From positions 1 to 14,980 of the forward strand of contig CAAFWR010000042.1 of NCBI GenBank assembly GCA_900766745.1: a stretch of 14,980 nt of DNA, in the 5' to 3' direction. The first letter of the stretch is position 1; each line of letters begins with the position of its first letter. Below are positions 1 to 8,562 of the stretch, piece after piece. Made by a program: the position numbers and the translations under genes. The stretch comes from Methanobacteriaceae archaeon. Its GTDB lineage: Archaea; Methanobacteriota; Methanobacteria; Methanobacteriales; Methanobacteriaceae. A model generated the notes under the pieces. The model saw nothing but the letters and a program-made list of their open reading frames with translations. It did not search any database and was not told the origin of the DNA.

Positions 1-2
1 AA

Positions 3-68
3 TTAGTTAAGGTACCAGAATTACCATTCCAGAGCATAGCACCCCCATTTTGGAAACTGAAGTTTTAG
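3..68 (+). CDS. possible C-terminal end of a gene cut by the window edge
   Basis: Frame 3 is open from the left edge to a TAG at 66-68 and encodes a 21-residue tail containing PPFWKLKF. A T8 tract about 50 bases further on would suit termination of such a gene. The family is not recognisable from so short a piece, and 21 open codons can occur by chance in this A+T-rich DNA. This is therefore a tentative partial gene. Confidence 0.35.
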   Translation, partial: LVKVPELPFQSIAPPFWKLKF

Positions 69-116
69 AAAATTTATATATTGTGGATATTAAAATGTGT
101 TTTTCTGAAGCATATG

Positions 117-124
117 TTTTTTTT
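117..124 (+). terminator. oligo-T tract, probable archaeal terminator
   Basis: Eight consecutive T on the + strand, about 50 bases after the TAG at 66-68. Archaeal RNA polymerase terminates at such tracts without needing a hairpin. The assignment depends on the upstream partial gene being real. Confidence 0.4.
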
Positions 125-198
125 AAAATTCAGTTAATGATTATCCATTCTACTACTTTTAGATATTATTTAATCATGTTCAGTTTTTAGTATTTATG

Positions 199-290
199 CA
201 AGCAATGGAATATTTTAATATTTTTAACAAGGACATACATATCAAAGTATAGAATTATGTTGTTTCTTACATAATTCATGACATTGCTTG
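199..290 (+). repeat. nested inverted repeats upstream of tex
   Basis: A perfect 9-bp hairpin, GAATTATGT (252-260) and ACATAATTC (269-277), encloses an 8-base loop. It lies inside a second 9-bp inverted repeat, CAAGCAATG (199-207) and CATTGCTTG (282-290). This is the only structure seen in the gene-free stretch 69-344, apart from T tracts at 117-124 and 316-322 and several weak TATA-like sequences. It could be a folded 5' leader of tex, but arms of this length are close to chance in A+T-rich DNA. Confidence 0.3.
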
Positions 291-344
291 AAATAGCTAA
301 TCTAGACTACCAAACTTTTTTTAGAATTGCTGAATAATATTATA

Positions 345-2459
345 ATGATGATTGAAAAAACTCTGGAAGATGAACTTCAGCTTAAAAATTGGCAAGTTAG
401 AAGAGTAATTAAATTAATAGACGAAGGTAGTACAATACCGTTTATTGCAAGATATAGAAAAGATGTTACTGGTTCGTTAAATGATGAAACACTTAGAAAG
501 TTTGATGAACGCCTTAAATATCTTAGAAATTTAGAAAAAAAGAAGTTAAATTACATCAAGCACATTAAAGATCTCGGAAAACTTACTAAAGATTTGGAAA
601 ATAAAATACTTGCAGCTGAAACTCTTGTTGAACTAGATGATTTATACAGGCCATTTAAAAGTAAAAAACAGACCAGAGCCACAATAGCTAAAGATAATGG
701 TCTGGGGCCTTTAGCTAAAACAATATTAAAACAGGAAATTCATGTGGCTGTTTCTAAGATAGCTAAGAAATACTTAAATGAAAACGTGAAAACTGTGGAA
801 GATGCGATTAAGGGAGCATCAGACATAATAGCTGAAATTATTTCTGACAATTCTGATTTTAGAAAAAAAATACGAAAAGACTTTATTAAATATGGAGTTA
901 TTCATTCAAAAGCAAAAACCAGCGATGAAAGCGAATACGAGCTTTATTACAATTATTCTGAAAAAGTGTCTAAAATTCCTCCCCACAGACTTCTTGCAAT
1001 AAACAGAGGGGAAAATGAAGGGATTTTAAAAGTTAAAATAGAAATAGCTCCAGATAAAATATTGAGATTTCTAAATGGAAGAGTTATAAAAGATAATCCA
1101 TATACTGGTAAAATTATAAAAGAGGCAATAGAAGACTCTTACAAACGTTTAATTTCTCCTTCTATTGAAAGGGAAGTTAGAAAATATCTAACAGAGCGCA
1201 GTGAAAAACAGTCAATAGAAGTTTTTTCAAAAAATCTTTATCAGCTCCTTATGGAAAGTCCTTTAGTCGACAAGACCATACTTGGATGGGATCCTGGATT
1301 TAAAAATGGATGTAAACTAGCCGTTATTGATGAAACCGGAAAAGTTCTTGAAACTTCCTTAATCCATCTAACAGAAAACCGGAATAAAATCAGGAAAATT
1401 ATAAAAACTCTACGAGAGCTGATTGATAGTTATGGTATTGACGTAATAGCTATTGGTAATGGAACAGCCTCAAGAGAATCTGAAAAGGTGGTTTCTGAAA
1501 TTATTAAAAATAGTGATGTAGAATATGTTGTTGTTAATGAAGCTGGTGCATCTGTCTATTCCGCCAGTGAACTTGCATCTGAGGAATTTCCAGATTTGAA
1601 TGAAGGGGAAAGAAGTGCTGTATCTATTGCCCGCCGCCTTCAAGATCCTTTAGCTGAACTTGTAAAAATCGATCCTAAATCCATTGGTGTTGGACAATAT
1701 CAGCATGACATGAATCAGAAATACCTAAATGAATCATTAACCGGTGTTGTTGAAAGTGTTGTAAATAAGGTAGGCGTTGATTTAAATACTGCTTCAAGCA
1801 GTCTTTTGAATTACATTTCAGGAATCAGTAAAAGCACTGCTAAGAATATCATTAGTTATCGTGAAGAGAATGGGTCATTTTCAAGTAGAGAAGAGCTTAA
1901 GCAGGTTAAAGGTTTGGGAAATAAAACATTTGAGCAATGTGCAGGATTTGTAAAAATAGATAATGGAGACAATCCTCTTGACCAGACTACCATTCATCCG
2001 GAATCCTACAGGACATGTGAAAAACTCTTAAAGAGTCTCGATATTGGATTAAAGGATATAGGAAATAGTGACTTGAAATTGGATCAGATAGACTATGAAA
2101 AGCTTGCTCAGGAACTTGATATCGGTGTGATTACTCTTAGAGATATTGTAGGAGAACTTGAAAAGCCAGGTCGCGACCCCCGTTTAGAACTTGAAAAGCC
2201 ACAGCTTAGAAAAAACATTCTAACAATTAATGATTTGGAAGAGGATATGGTTCTACAGGGAACTGTTAGAAATATCGTTGATTTTGGAGCTTTTGTTGAC
2301 ATTGGTATTCATCAGGACGGACTGGTTCATATTTCACAACTAGCTAATAAGTTTGTAAAACATCCCCTAGACATTGTATCGGTAGGAGATATTGTCGATG
2401 TGAAAGTTATTGATATTGATACTTCAAAAAATAGAATTCAGCTATCAATGAAGATATAA
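345..2459 (+). CDS. tex: Tex family S1 RNA-binding transcriptional accessory protein
   Basis: A full-length Tex (Spt6-like) protein of about 704 residues. The N-terminal helical region carries the family stretch IPFIARYRKDVTG near residue 33. A YqgF/RNase H-like domain begins around TILGWDPGFKNG (residues ~310-440). Helix-hairpin-helix repeats follow at ~485-560, with VNKVGVDLNTAS and VKGLGNKTFEQC. A C-terminal S1 domain (~632-704) carries GTVRNIVDFGAFVDIG. In bacteria Tex binds nucleic acid and affects transcription; its archaeal role is not established. Two adjacent ATG codons (345, 348) match the usual start MIEKTLEDEL. A TTG at 327 is in frame but lacks a ribosome site and would add six untypical residues. 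The gene stands alone, about 300 bases before the frh operon, and has the ordinary codon use of the window. Confidence 0.93.
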   Translation: MMIEKTLEDELQLKNWQVRRVIKLIDEGSTIPFIARYRKDVTGSLNDETLRKFDERLKYLRNLEKKKLNYIKHIKDLGKLTKDLENKILAAETLVELDDLYRPFKSKKQTRATIAKDNGLGPLAKTILKQEIHVAVSKIAKKYLNENVKTVEDAIKGASDIIAEIISDNSDFRKKIRKDFIKYGVIHSKAKTSDESEYELYYNYSEKVSKIPPHRLLAINRGENEGILKVKIEIAPDKILRFLNGRVIKDNPYTGKIIKEAIEDSYKRLISPSIEREVRKYLTERSEKQSIEVFSKNLYQLLMESPLVDKTILGWDPGFKNGCKLAVIDETGKVLETSLIHLTENRNKIRKIIKTLRELIDSYGIDVIAIGNGTASRESEKVVSEIIKNSDVEYVVVNEAGASVYSASELASEEFPDLNEGERSAVSIARRLQDPLAELVKIDPKSIGVGQYQHDMNQKYLNESLTGVVESVVNKVGVDLNTASSSLLNYISGISKSTAKNIISYREENGSFSSREELKQVKGLGNKTFEQCAGFVKIDNGDNPLDQTTIHPESYRTCEKLLKSLDIGLKDIGNSDLKLDQIDYEKLAQELDIGVITLRDIVGELEKPGRDPRLELEKPQLRKNILTINDLEEDMVLQGTVRNIVDFGAFVDIGIHQDGLVHISQLANKFVKHPLDIVSVGDIVDVKVIDIDTSKNRIQLSMKI

Positions 2460-2710
2460 AAATATCAACTAAAAAAAGCCGTTTCTTTAATATTAACTTT
2501 TTGTGACTTAAAAAGAGATATAATAGTGAAAACAGCCCATTATACTAAATAAACAATTTTTTATAAAAATTAATAATAAAATTAATAAAATTTATGAAAA
2601 GTCGATTTATTTTAATAATTCTTGAAAAATATCTAAAAAAAAGAATTTAGGTTAAACAAAAAAAACAGAGGGCTTTAAACTAAAAAAAATAAACTTTTAA
2701 TATAATAAGA

Positions 2711-2719
2711 TTATAAATA
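2711..2719 (+). promoter_or_regulatory. TATA box of the frhADGB operon
   Basis: TTATAAATA preceded by purine-rich AATAAGA fits an archaeal TATA/BRE pair. It predicts transcription starting near 2740, about 10 bases before the Shine-Dalgarno site at 2750, giving a leader of about 20 bases. The rest of the 293-base gap after tex (2460-2752) is about 85% A+T. It holds a T6 tract (2557-2562) that could end tex and no credible ORF. Confidence 0.6.
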
Positions 2720-2749
2720 TTAATTGTTGTTAAACTTTAATTTTAGAAT

Positions 2750-2756
2750 GAGGTGA
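2750..2756 (+). promoter_or_regulatory. ribosome binding site that decides the frhA start
   Basis: GAGGTGA is a full Shine-Dalgarno match five bases before TTG at 2762. The GTG at 2753, the other in-frame start, lies inside this site and cannot be the start if the site is used. This supports initiation at TTG. Confidence 0.75.
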
Positions 2757-2761
2757 CATAT

Positions 2762-3979
2762 TTGAACGAAAATGTTAAAGTAATATCTCCTACATCTAGA
2801 CAAGAAGGTCATGCAGAATTACTCATGAAAGTCGACGATGAAGGAATTGTTACAAAAGGAATGTATTTTAGTATAACTCCTGTAAGGGGTTTAGAAAAGA
2901 TGGTTCTTGACAAAAGTCCTGAAACCGCACCAGTATTATGTCAAAGAATCTGTGGAGTATGTCCAATACCACATACTTTAGCTTCTGTAGAAGCAATGGA
3001 TGCAGCTCTTGGAATTGATATCCCACAAGCTGGTGAACTTTTAAGAAAAATTACTTTAAGTGCACACAACATCAACAGTCACGCTATTCACCACTTCTTA
3101 ATAGCTCCTGATGTTGTACCTGAAGATTTATTCGCAACTGCAGTTAAAAGTGTTGGAGAAGTAAGAAAAGCAACTCAATTTGTTGTAGATACTATTGCTG
3201 GTGAAGGTATTCACCCATCTGATATCAGAATAGGTGGTATGGCAAGAAACATTTCTCCACTTGCAAAAGAAAAAATAACTGAAAAAATGGTTGGCTTAAA
3301 AGACACTCTCGAAAACCATGTTGAATTAATCAAAGATTTAGTTTACAAAGCTGATTTCCCTGAAGATTTAGGTGTAGTCAACCAACCTTTATTTGTATCT
3401 GACCCTAACTACGGAAACCCAGATGCTTTTGATATGAACAAATTTAGTGAAGTATTACCAGAAGCATGGTATGGTGACGAAGAAGTCGGTAAAAGAGCTT
3501 GTACTGTTATCCCATTATTAGATGGTAAAAATGTAGAAACCGGTCCTAGAGCAAGAATGGAAAAATTCGCTGGATTCAAAGGAAAAGGTACTACTGCACA
3601 ACATATTGCAAGAGCAGAAGAAATGCTTGTAAGTTATAATGATGTATTAGAAAAATTAGATCAATTAGATACTGAAGCACCTGCTAGAAAAGAATACGAT
3701 CCATTAGGAACTGGTGAATTAGGTATTGGTGTAGTCGAAGCTCCTAGAGGAACTAACGTTCACATGGCAACAGTTAAAGACGGTAGAACCCAATTCTATT
3801 CCGCAATTGTACCAACTACATGGAACATCCCAACCATGGGACCTGCAACTGAAGGATTCTCACATGAATTAGCTCCACACGTAATCAGAGCATACGATCC
3901 ATGTTTATCCTGTGCAACTCACGTAATGGTTGTAGATGAAGAAAAACAAGTATTAAAAAACGAAAATATGAAAATTTAA
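2762..3979 (+). CDS. frhA: coenzyme F420-reducing [NiFe]-hydrogenase, large subunit FrhA
   Basis: Catalytic large subunit of the cytoplasmic group 3a hydrogenase that oxidises H2 and passes electrons through FrhG and FrhB to F420. From the TTG at 2762 the protein has 405 residues, the family length, starting [17 protein letters not shown]. The four Ni-Fe ligands are visible: C64 and C67 in RICGVC, and C381 and C384 in DPCLSCATH. The 18 residues after His387 are the C-terminal extension that the FrhD protease should remove once the metal centre is inserted. It is first gene of a four-gene operon. Codon use favours C-ending codons (AAC, ATC, TTC, CAC), as expected for a very highly expressed methanogenesis gene and unlike the neighbouring genes. 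Identity is certain; only the start is inferred. Confidence 0.98.
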   Translation: MNENVKVISPTSRQEGHAELLMKVDDEGIVTKGMYFSITPVRGLEKMVLDKSPETAPVLCQRICGVCPIPHTLASVEAMDAALGIDIPQAGELLRKITLSAHNINSHAIHHFLIAPDVVPEDLFATAVKSVGEVRKATQFVVDTIAGEGIHPSDIRIGGMARNISPLAKEKITEKMVGLKDTLENHVELIKDLVYKADFPEDLGVVNQPLFVSDPNYGNPDAFDMNKFSEVLPEAWYGDEEVGKRACTVIPLLDGKNVETGPRARMEKFAGFKGKGTTAQHIARAEEMLVSYNDVLEKLDQLDTEAPARKEYDPLGTGELGIGVVEAPRGTNVHMATVKDGRTQFYSAIVPTTWNIPTMGPATEGFSHELAPHVIRAYDPCLSCATHVMVVDEEKQVLKNENMKI

Positions 3980-3982
3980 GCA

Positions 3983-4468
3983 ATGGGACAAAATATGCCT
4001 TATAATGTAGAAACCCTAGTAGTTGGATGTGGAAACATCCTTTACAAAGACGATGGATTTGGACCGGAAGTAATTAAAGAGTTAAAAAAATATTTTGAAG
4101 AAAACTCTTTACCTGACCAAACCGCAATCGTTGATGGCGGAACTGGAGCATCTTACCATATATTTACATTCCCTGAAGAATGCTGGAAAAAAGTTATTGT
4201 AATTGATTCAATAGAATTTGGTGGAGAACCTGGAGAGGTTAGAATTCTCAAGCCAAGTGAAGTTCCAGCTGGAAGATATGAAAATCCCCATGCTAGACCT
4301 GGAGAACACCTTATTGAAGAACTCGAAAAACAGTGCGAAGTTGTGGTAGTAGGATGTCAACCAAAAGAGGTTCCAGTAATTGATATCGATATGGGTTTAA
4401 CTACACCTATTAAAGAGGCAATCCCTAAAGCTATTAATATTATTTTAAAAGAAATAGGGGCTTTATAA
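3983..4468 (+). CDS. frhD: hydrogenase maturation endopeptidase FrhD (HycI/HoxM family)
   Basis: Ni-dependent protease that recognises nickel in the FrhA active site and cuts off its C-terminal extension, allowing assembly with FrhG. The N-terminus carries the family motif [18 protein letters not shown], in which the Glu of GPEV is a metal ligand in related proteases. DGGTGA and VIDSIEFGG match the core of the fold. At 161 residues it is of normal length. A second in-frame ATG at 3995 ([10 protein letters not shown]) matches the usual FrhD N-terminus better, so the true start may be four codons later. Its stop overlaps the frhG ATG by one base (TAATG), which implies coupled translation. FrhD matures the enzyme and is not part of it. 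Confidence 0.95.
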   Translation: MGQNMPYNVETLVVGCGNILYKDDGFGPEVIKELKKYFEENSLPDQTAIVDGGTGASYHIFTFPEECWKKVIVIDSIEFGGEPGEVRILKPSEVPAGRYENPHARPGEHLIEELEKQCEVVVVGCQPKEVPVIDIDMGLTTPIKEAIPKAINIILKEIGAL

Positions 4469-5280
4469 TGTTTGAAAAAATCAAAAAAGCTTTTACAGGA
4501 TCAGAAGAACCTAAAGTTAAAAAAGATGAAGCTGTATTTGTTACAGAAAAAAGAGAAAATGCACCTGAACCAAAAGCAGGGTCACCAAAACCACGTGTAG
4601 GATACATACACTTAAGTGGTTGTACTGGAGAAGGAATGTCCTTAACCGAAAACTACGACATTTTAGATGTTGTACTTACAGATATGATTGATATCGTATA
4701 CGGACAAACCTTAGTAGACGAATGGGATATGCCAGAAATGGATCTTTGTTTTATTGAAGGATCTGTATGTCTTCAAGATGAACACAGTCTTAAAGAACTT
4801 ATGGAAGCAAGAGAAAAATCCAAATTACTCTGTGCATTCGGTTCTTGTGCTGTAAACGGTTGTTTCACCACCTTCGCACGTGGAGGACAACAAGCACAAC
4901 CTAAACACGAATCTTTCGTACCAGTTAGTCAATTAGTTAAAGTAGATCTTGCAATTCCTGGATGTCCAGTAGGTCCTGAAATGATTAGAAAAGCAATCAT
5001 TGCAGCAGTAGAAGGAGATATGGACTACTTAAAACCAGCTATGGATATGGCAGCATGTCAAACTGCTTGTGGTTGTGACTTATTAAACAATGTTATCCGT
5101 AACGCAATGTGTACTGGTTGTGGAACATGTGGATTAGCATGTCAAACCAGAGCTATTAGAATGATTGAAGGTAGACCACACATCAACAATGCAAGATGTA
5201 TTAAATGTGGATGCTGTTATGCATTATGTCCAAGATCTTGGTTACCTGAAGAACAAATTAAAAAGGACACCGGATTATAA
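4468..5280 (+). CDS. frhG: coenzyme F420-reducing hydrogenase, small (gamma) subunit FrhG
   Basis: Electron-transfer subunit carrying three [4Fe-4S] clusters between the Ni-Fe site and FrhB. The N-terminal part (~residues 40-190) is a hydrogenase small-subunit domain with [15 protein letters not shown] and PGCPVGPE. The canonical CxxC is CTGE here (52-55). As I recall, F420-reducing hydrogenases use an Asp as one proximal-cluster ligand, for which D64 in TENYDIL is the likely residue. The C-terminus is a two-cluster ferredoxin with C215/C218/C221/C225 and C244/C247/C250/C254 followed by Pro. The first ~40 residues are charged and probably flexible. Length (270 aa) is normal. The start is fixed by the one-base overlap with frhD, and it is followed after 14 bases by frhB. 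Confidence 0.97.
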   Translation: MFEKIKKAFTGSEEPKVKKDEAVFVTEKRENAPEPKAGSPKPRVGYIHLSGCTGEGMSLTENYDILDVVLTDMIDIVYGQTLVDEWDMPEMDLCFIEGSVCLQDEHSLKELMEAREKSKLLCAFGSCAVNGCFTTFARGGQQAQPKHESFVPVSQLVKVDLAIPGCPVGPEMIRKAIIAAVEGDMDYLKPAMDMAACQTACGCDLLNNVIRNAMCTGCGTCGLACQTRAIRMIEGRPHINNARCIKCGCCYALCPRSWLPEEQIKKDTGL

Positions 5281-5294
5281 AGGAGGCTTAAAAA

Positions 5295-6146
5295 ATGGTA
5301 TTAGGAAAATATACAGAAGCTGTATCTGCAAGAGCTACTGACAAAAAAATCTTAGACGTAGCACAAGACGGAGGAATCGCATCTGCTTTACTTATACAAG
5401 CAATTGAAGATGGAGTAATCGAAGGCGCTGTTGTTGCTGGAGACCCTGGAGACGACTGGGTACCTGTACCTGATGTTGCAACTACCGCAGACGAAATTTT
5501 AGCTGCAGCAGGAACTAAATATTCAATGTCACCTACTGTTTTTGGAATTAAAGACGCAGCACGTCAATTTGGTCTTGAAAAAATTGGTGTAGTAGCAACT
5601 CCATGTCAAATGCAAGGAATCAGAAAAGTTCAAGCTTACCCATTCTCAACAAGATTTATTGGAGAAAAAATTAAATTAATCGTTGGTATTTTCTGTATGG
5701 AAAACTTCCCAATGGCATCATTAGATACTTTCTCAGAAGCTTTAATGGATACCAAATTATCTGATGTTGAAAAAATGGACATCGGTAAAGGAAAATTCAT
5801 GATTGAAACTGCTAACGGTGAAAAAGGAATCGGTCTTAAAAAGACCCACGGATATGAACAAGCTGGATGTAACATCTGTACTGACTATGTTTGTGAATAC
5901 TCTGATGTATCTACCGGTTCTGTAGGATCTCCTGATGGCTGGTCCACCGTTTTAACCAGAACTACTACTGGTAACGATTTATTTGCATCTGCTGTTGATG
6001 CTGGTTTAATTGAAACCAAACCAATTGAAGAAGTAAAACCAGGATTACCTTTACTTGAAAAATTAGCTAAAGGTAAAAAAACCAATGGTGCAGCAGAACG
6101 TGAAAAAAGAGTTAAAATGGGAATCCCTATTCCTACTTTATACTAA
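5295..6146 (+). CDS. frhB: coenzyme F420-reducing hydrogenase, beta subunit FrhB
   Basis: FAD- and [4Fe-4S]-containing subunit that reduces F420; the same fold occurs in FpoF, FqoF and related F420 oxidoreductases. Family features include the N-terminal QDGGIASALL, ATPCQMQG with C104, and the cysteine cluster CNICTDYVC (C192, C195, C200) followed by SDVSTGSVGSPDGWS. It has 283 residues, close to the family length. An AGGAGG ribosome site lies eight bases before the ATG. It is the last gene of the operon and is followed at once by a strong T-tract terminator. Codon use is as biased as in frhA and frhG. Confidence 0.97.
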   Translation: MVLGKYTEAVSARATDKKILDVAQDGGIASALLIQAIEDGVIEGAVVAGDPGDDWVPVPDVATTADEILAAAGTKYSMSPTVFGIKDAARQFGLEKIGVVATPCQMQGIRKVQAYPFSTRFIGEKIKLIVGIFCMENFPMASLDTFSEALMDTKLSDVEKMDIGKGKFMIETANGEKGIGLKKTHGYEQAGCNICTDYVCEYSDVSTGSVGSPDGWSTVLTRTTTGNDLFASAVDAGLIETKPIEEVKPGLPLLEKLAKGKKTNGAAEREKRVKMGIPIPTLY

Positions 6147-6149
6147 TTC

Positions 6150-6172
6150 TTTTTTTCCCTTTTTTTCTTTTT
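6150..6172 (+). terminator. triple oligo-T terminator of the frh operon
   Basis: Three T tracts (T7, T7 and T5), broken only by CCC and C, begin four bases after the frhB stop. No hairpin is needed or seen. This is a textbook archaeal terminator for a heavily transcribed operon. Confidence 0.85.
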
Positions 6173-6246
6173 GACTTATTCTATTATTACTAAAATCATC
6201 TTATTTTTTAATACCATCAAACCTATTAAATATTATTAAATCATAA

Positions 6247-6254
6247 TTTATATA
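6247..6254 (+). promoter_or_regulatory. TATA box before purE
   Basis: TTTATATA lies 25 bases before the purE ATG and predicts transcription starting within a few bases of the start codon, giving a nearly leaderless mRNA. A weaker candidate, TTAAATATTA at 6226-6235, would give a short leader containing GAAGG (6268-6272). The sequence does not decide between them. Confidence 0.5.
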
Positions 6255-6279
6255 GTGAATTAAATTTGAAGGTTTGAAA

Positions 6280-7290
6280 ATGATACCAAAGATAATGATT
6301 ATATTGGGAAGTGGATCTGATATTGAAATAGCTAAGAAGTCTGTTGATATTTTAGAAAAACTTGAAATTCCTTATACTTTAAAAATAGCTTCTGCACATA
6401 GAACCCCAAGACTTGTTAAAGAGCTAGTAAAAAGAGGGGATGAAGCTGGAATAGAAGTTTTCATTGGTATTGCAGGTTTAGCTGCTCATCTTCCAGGAGT
6501 TATTGCTTCACATACATTAAAACCTGTTATAGGAGTTCCTGTAGAGGTGAAATTAGAGGGTCTTGATGCTGTATATTCAACAACACAACTTCCTTATCCT
6601 ACTCCTGTTGCATCAGTCGGAATTGACAGAGGGGAAAATGCCGCTATATTGGCAGCTCAAATGCTAAGTGTTCATTATCCTGAAATAGTAGAAAAACTAA
6701 ACGAACTTAAAAATAGCTATAAAGAAAAGGTCTATAACAGCAATCAGCAAATTGAAGATGATTTCAACGGAAAATACATTCAAAAGGACTTTTTAAGAAT
6801 TGAAGACATCGACATTCCTGAAGAGGAGTTCGAAGAAGTGGATAAAGACATAACCGTTCCAATTATTGTATCAAATTACAGCAACATAACCATTGGAAAG
6901 AAAGTTTCAGTTATTCTTGATAGACTTAAGATATCTCATGAATTAAAGGTTTTAGGGCCTATCAGACAACCTAAAAGATTTGAAAGGTATGTAAAAAGTG
7001 TTGAAAAAAGTGCCAAAGTATTTATTGGAATAAGTTCTAATTCTGCTATTTTAACTGGAAGTCTTTCTGCACTTACAAATAAACCTATTGTTGGTGTCCC
7101 TTGTGTTACTGAAGGAGGATACAAATCTATTTTCTCAATGATAAATATGCCTCCAGGATATCCTGTAGCTACTGTAGGACTGAATAATGGAAGAAATGCT
7201 GCAATTCTCGCTGGTGAAATCCTTGCTATTAATGATAATACTATTCGCAATATTATAGAAAAAACAAAAGATAAAAAGATTAATGTGTGA
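6280..7290 (+). CDS. purE: two-domain PurE, 5-(carboxyamino)imidazole ribonucleotide mutase / AIR carboxylase
   Basis: Catalyses the carboxylation step of purine synthesis that yields CAIR. The protein (336 aa from the ATG at 6280) is two fused PurE domains. The N-terminal copy (~1-155) has the intact motifs GSGSD (10-14) and SAHRTP (38-43, with catalytic His40). The C-terminal copy (~185-336) keeps the fold, for example GVPCVTEGG and [24 protein letters not shown] split around the ends. However, SNYSN replaces GSGSD and GPIRQP replaces SAHRTP, so it lacks the catalytic His. Fused PurE is known in Methanobacteriales. No purK is nearby, so it could act directly on AIR and CO2 (class II). The TTG at 6274 is an alternative start; ATG with GAAGG seven bases upstream is preferred. 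UbiD follows immediately, probably on the same mRNA. Confidence 0.93.
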   Translation: MIPKIMIILGSGSDIEIAKKSVDILEKLEIPYTLKIASAHRTPRLVKELVKRGDEAGIEVFIGIAGLAAHLPGVIASHTLKPVIGVPVEVKLEGLDAVYSTTQLPYPTPVASVGIDRGENAAILAAQMLSVHYPEIVEKLNELKNSYKEKVYNSNQQIEDDFNGKYIQKDFLRIEDIDIPEEEFEEVDKDITVPIIVSNYSNITIGKKVSVILDRLKISHELKVLGPIRQPKRFERYVKSVEKSAKVFIGISSNSAILTGSLSALTNKPIVGVPCVTEGGYKSIFSMINMPPGYPVATVGLNNGRNAAILAGEILAINDNTIRNIIEKTKDKKINV

Positions 7291-7294
7291 TTTT

Positions 7295-8557
7295 ATGAAT
7301 TTTTTAGATGATAAAGAAATTATTGAAATTAATGATAAGATTAGTAGTGAGTATGAGGCAGCGAAAATACTTCGCCAATACCCTAAAGACACCGTTATTT
7401 TAAATAATATTGAAGGATATGATATGCCAGTTATTTCTGGAATATGCAACACAAGAGCAAAAATAGCTGATTCCATTAACTGTGAAGTCTCAGAGATTAC
7501 TGAAAAGATAATTAATGCAAGTGACAATCCAGTTAAAGTTGACAAGTTCACTGACTTTTCTAATTATGAAACTACTGACGCTGATTTAGACAAAATACCT
7601 ATACTGACTCATTATAAAAGAGATGGGGGAGCATACATTACAGCAGGTGTTGTTTTTGCACGTGACCCTGAAACAGGCGTTCAAAATGCCTCTATTCACC
7701 GAATGATGGTACTTGACAATGAAAGGCTCGCTATTAGAATCGTGCCTAGAAACCTTTACACTTACTTCCAGAATGCTCAAAAAGCAGGAAAAGATTTGGA
7801 AATCGCAATAGCTATTGGAATGGATCCTGCAATACTGCTTGCAAGTACAACTTCAATTCCAATTGATTATAACGAGATGGATGTTGCAAATGCATTTAAG
7901 GATTCCAATCTTGAGTTAATCAAAACTGAAAGCGGTCTTGAAGTTCCTAAAGCAGACATTATACTTGAAGGAAAGATATCCGTAACTGAAACCGTACCTG
8001 AAGGGCCTTTTGTAGATTTAACTGACACATATGATATTATCCGTGACCAGCCAGTCATAAATCTATCAAAAATGCATATTGTAAAGGAAAATCCTGTTTA
8101 TCATGCAATCATTCCTGCAGGATTTGAGCATAAGCTTTTACAGGGTCTTCCACAGGAACCTAGAATATACAAATCAGTGAAAAATGCGGTTCCTACAGTT
8201 GAAACTGTAGTACTAACTGAAGGTGGATGCTGTTGGCTTCATGCAGCTATTTCCATTAACAAGCAGACTGAAGGTGACGGTAAAAACGCCATTATGGCAG
8301 CATTATCTGCACATCCTTCACTTAAGCATGCTGTTGTTGTAGATACTGATGTAGATGTATTTGACCCTCAGGATATTGAATATGCAATAGCTACACGTGT
8401 AAAAGCCGATAGGGATGTCATGATTGTTCCTAATGTTAGAGGCTCATCTCTAGATCCTGTTGCTGAAAGTGACGGAACTACAACAAAAATGGGAATTGAC
8501 GCAACAAAATCCTTTAAAAATGTTGAAAAATTCGAAAGAGTAAGTTTTGGAGAATGA
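7295..8557 (+). CDS. UbiD-family prenyl-FMN-dependent decarboxylase, candidate anhydromevalonate phosphate decarboxylase
   Basis: A UbiD-family (de)carboxylase of 420 residues from the ATG at 7295 (424 from the ATG at 7283, inside the purE end). The prenylated-FMN site is visible as NASIHR (N131, R136) and EGPFVD (E236). The second acid of the usual R-E-E triad is Asp241 instead of Glu. VAIGMDPA-like and KMGIDAT elements also fit. Methanogens make no ubiquinone and normally no menaquinone, so the common label 3-octaprenyl-4-hydroxybenzoate carboxy-lyase is unlikely. In the archaeal modified mevalonate pathway a UbiD homologue decarboxylates trans-anhydromevalonate 5-phosphate to isopentenyl phosphate, and a protein of this size in a methanogen is a good candidate. 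It needs a UbiX-type prenyltransferase, which is not in this window. It ends five bases before thiL, tail to tail. Confidence 0.85.
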   Translation: MNFLDDKEIIEINDKISSEYEAAKILRQYPKDTVILNNIEGYDMPVISGICNTRAKIADSINCEVSEITEKIINASDNPVKVDKFTDFSNYETTDADLDKIPILTHYKRDGGAYITAGVVFARDPETGVQNASIHRMMVLDNERLAIRIVPRNLYTYFQNAQKAGKDLEIAIAIGMDPAILLASTTSIPIDYNEMDVANAFKDSNLELIKTESGLEVPKADIILEGKISVTETVPEGPFVDLTDTYDIIRDQPVINLSKMHIVKENPVYHAIIPAGFEHKLLQGLPQEPRIYKSVKNAVPTVETVVLTEGGCCWLHAAISINKQTEGDGKNAIMAALSAHPSLKHAVVVDTDVDVFDPQDIEYAIATRVKADRDVMIVPNVRGSSLDPVAESDGTTTKMGIDATKSFKNVEKFERVSFGE

Positions 8558-8562
8558 TATTT

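Noticed and set aside
53..66. GAAACTGAAGTTTT near the left edge matches the last 14 bases of the window (reverse complement) at 13 of 14 positions, suggesting flanking repeats of an element
   Set aside because: In 15 kb of A+T-rich sequence many 14-base pairs with one mismatch are expected by chance, no target duplication or recombinase gene accompanies it, and the genes between are ordinary chromosomal ones.
327..344. Upstream TTG start for tex
   Set aside because: No Shine-Dalgarno site precedes it and the six added residues are absent from the usual Tex N-terminus, which begins at the ATG pair at 345/348.
7135..7551. Open frame of 138 codons on the - strand across the purE-ubiD junction
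   Set aside because: Both covered genes are clear family members on the + strand; the antisense product is a run of hydrophobic and Ser residues typical of shadow frames.
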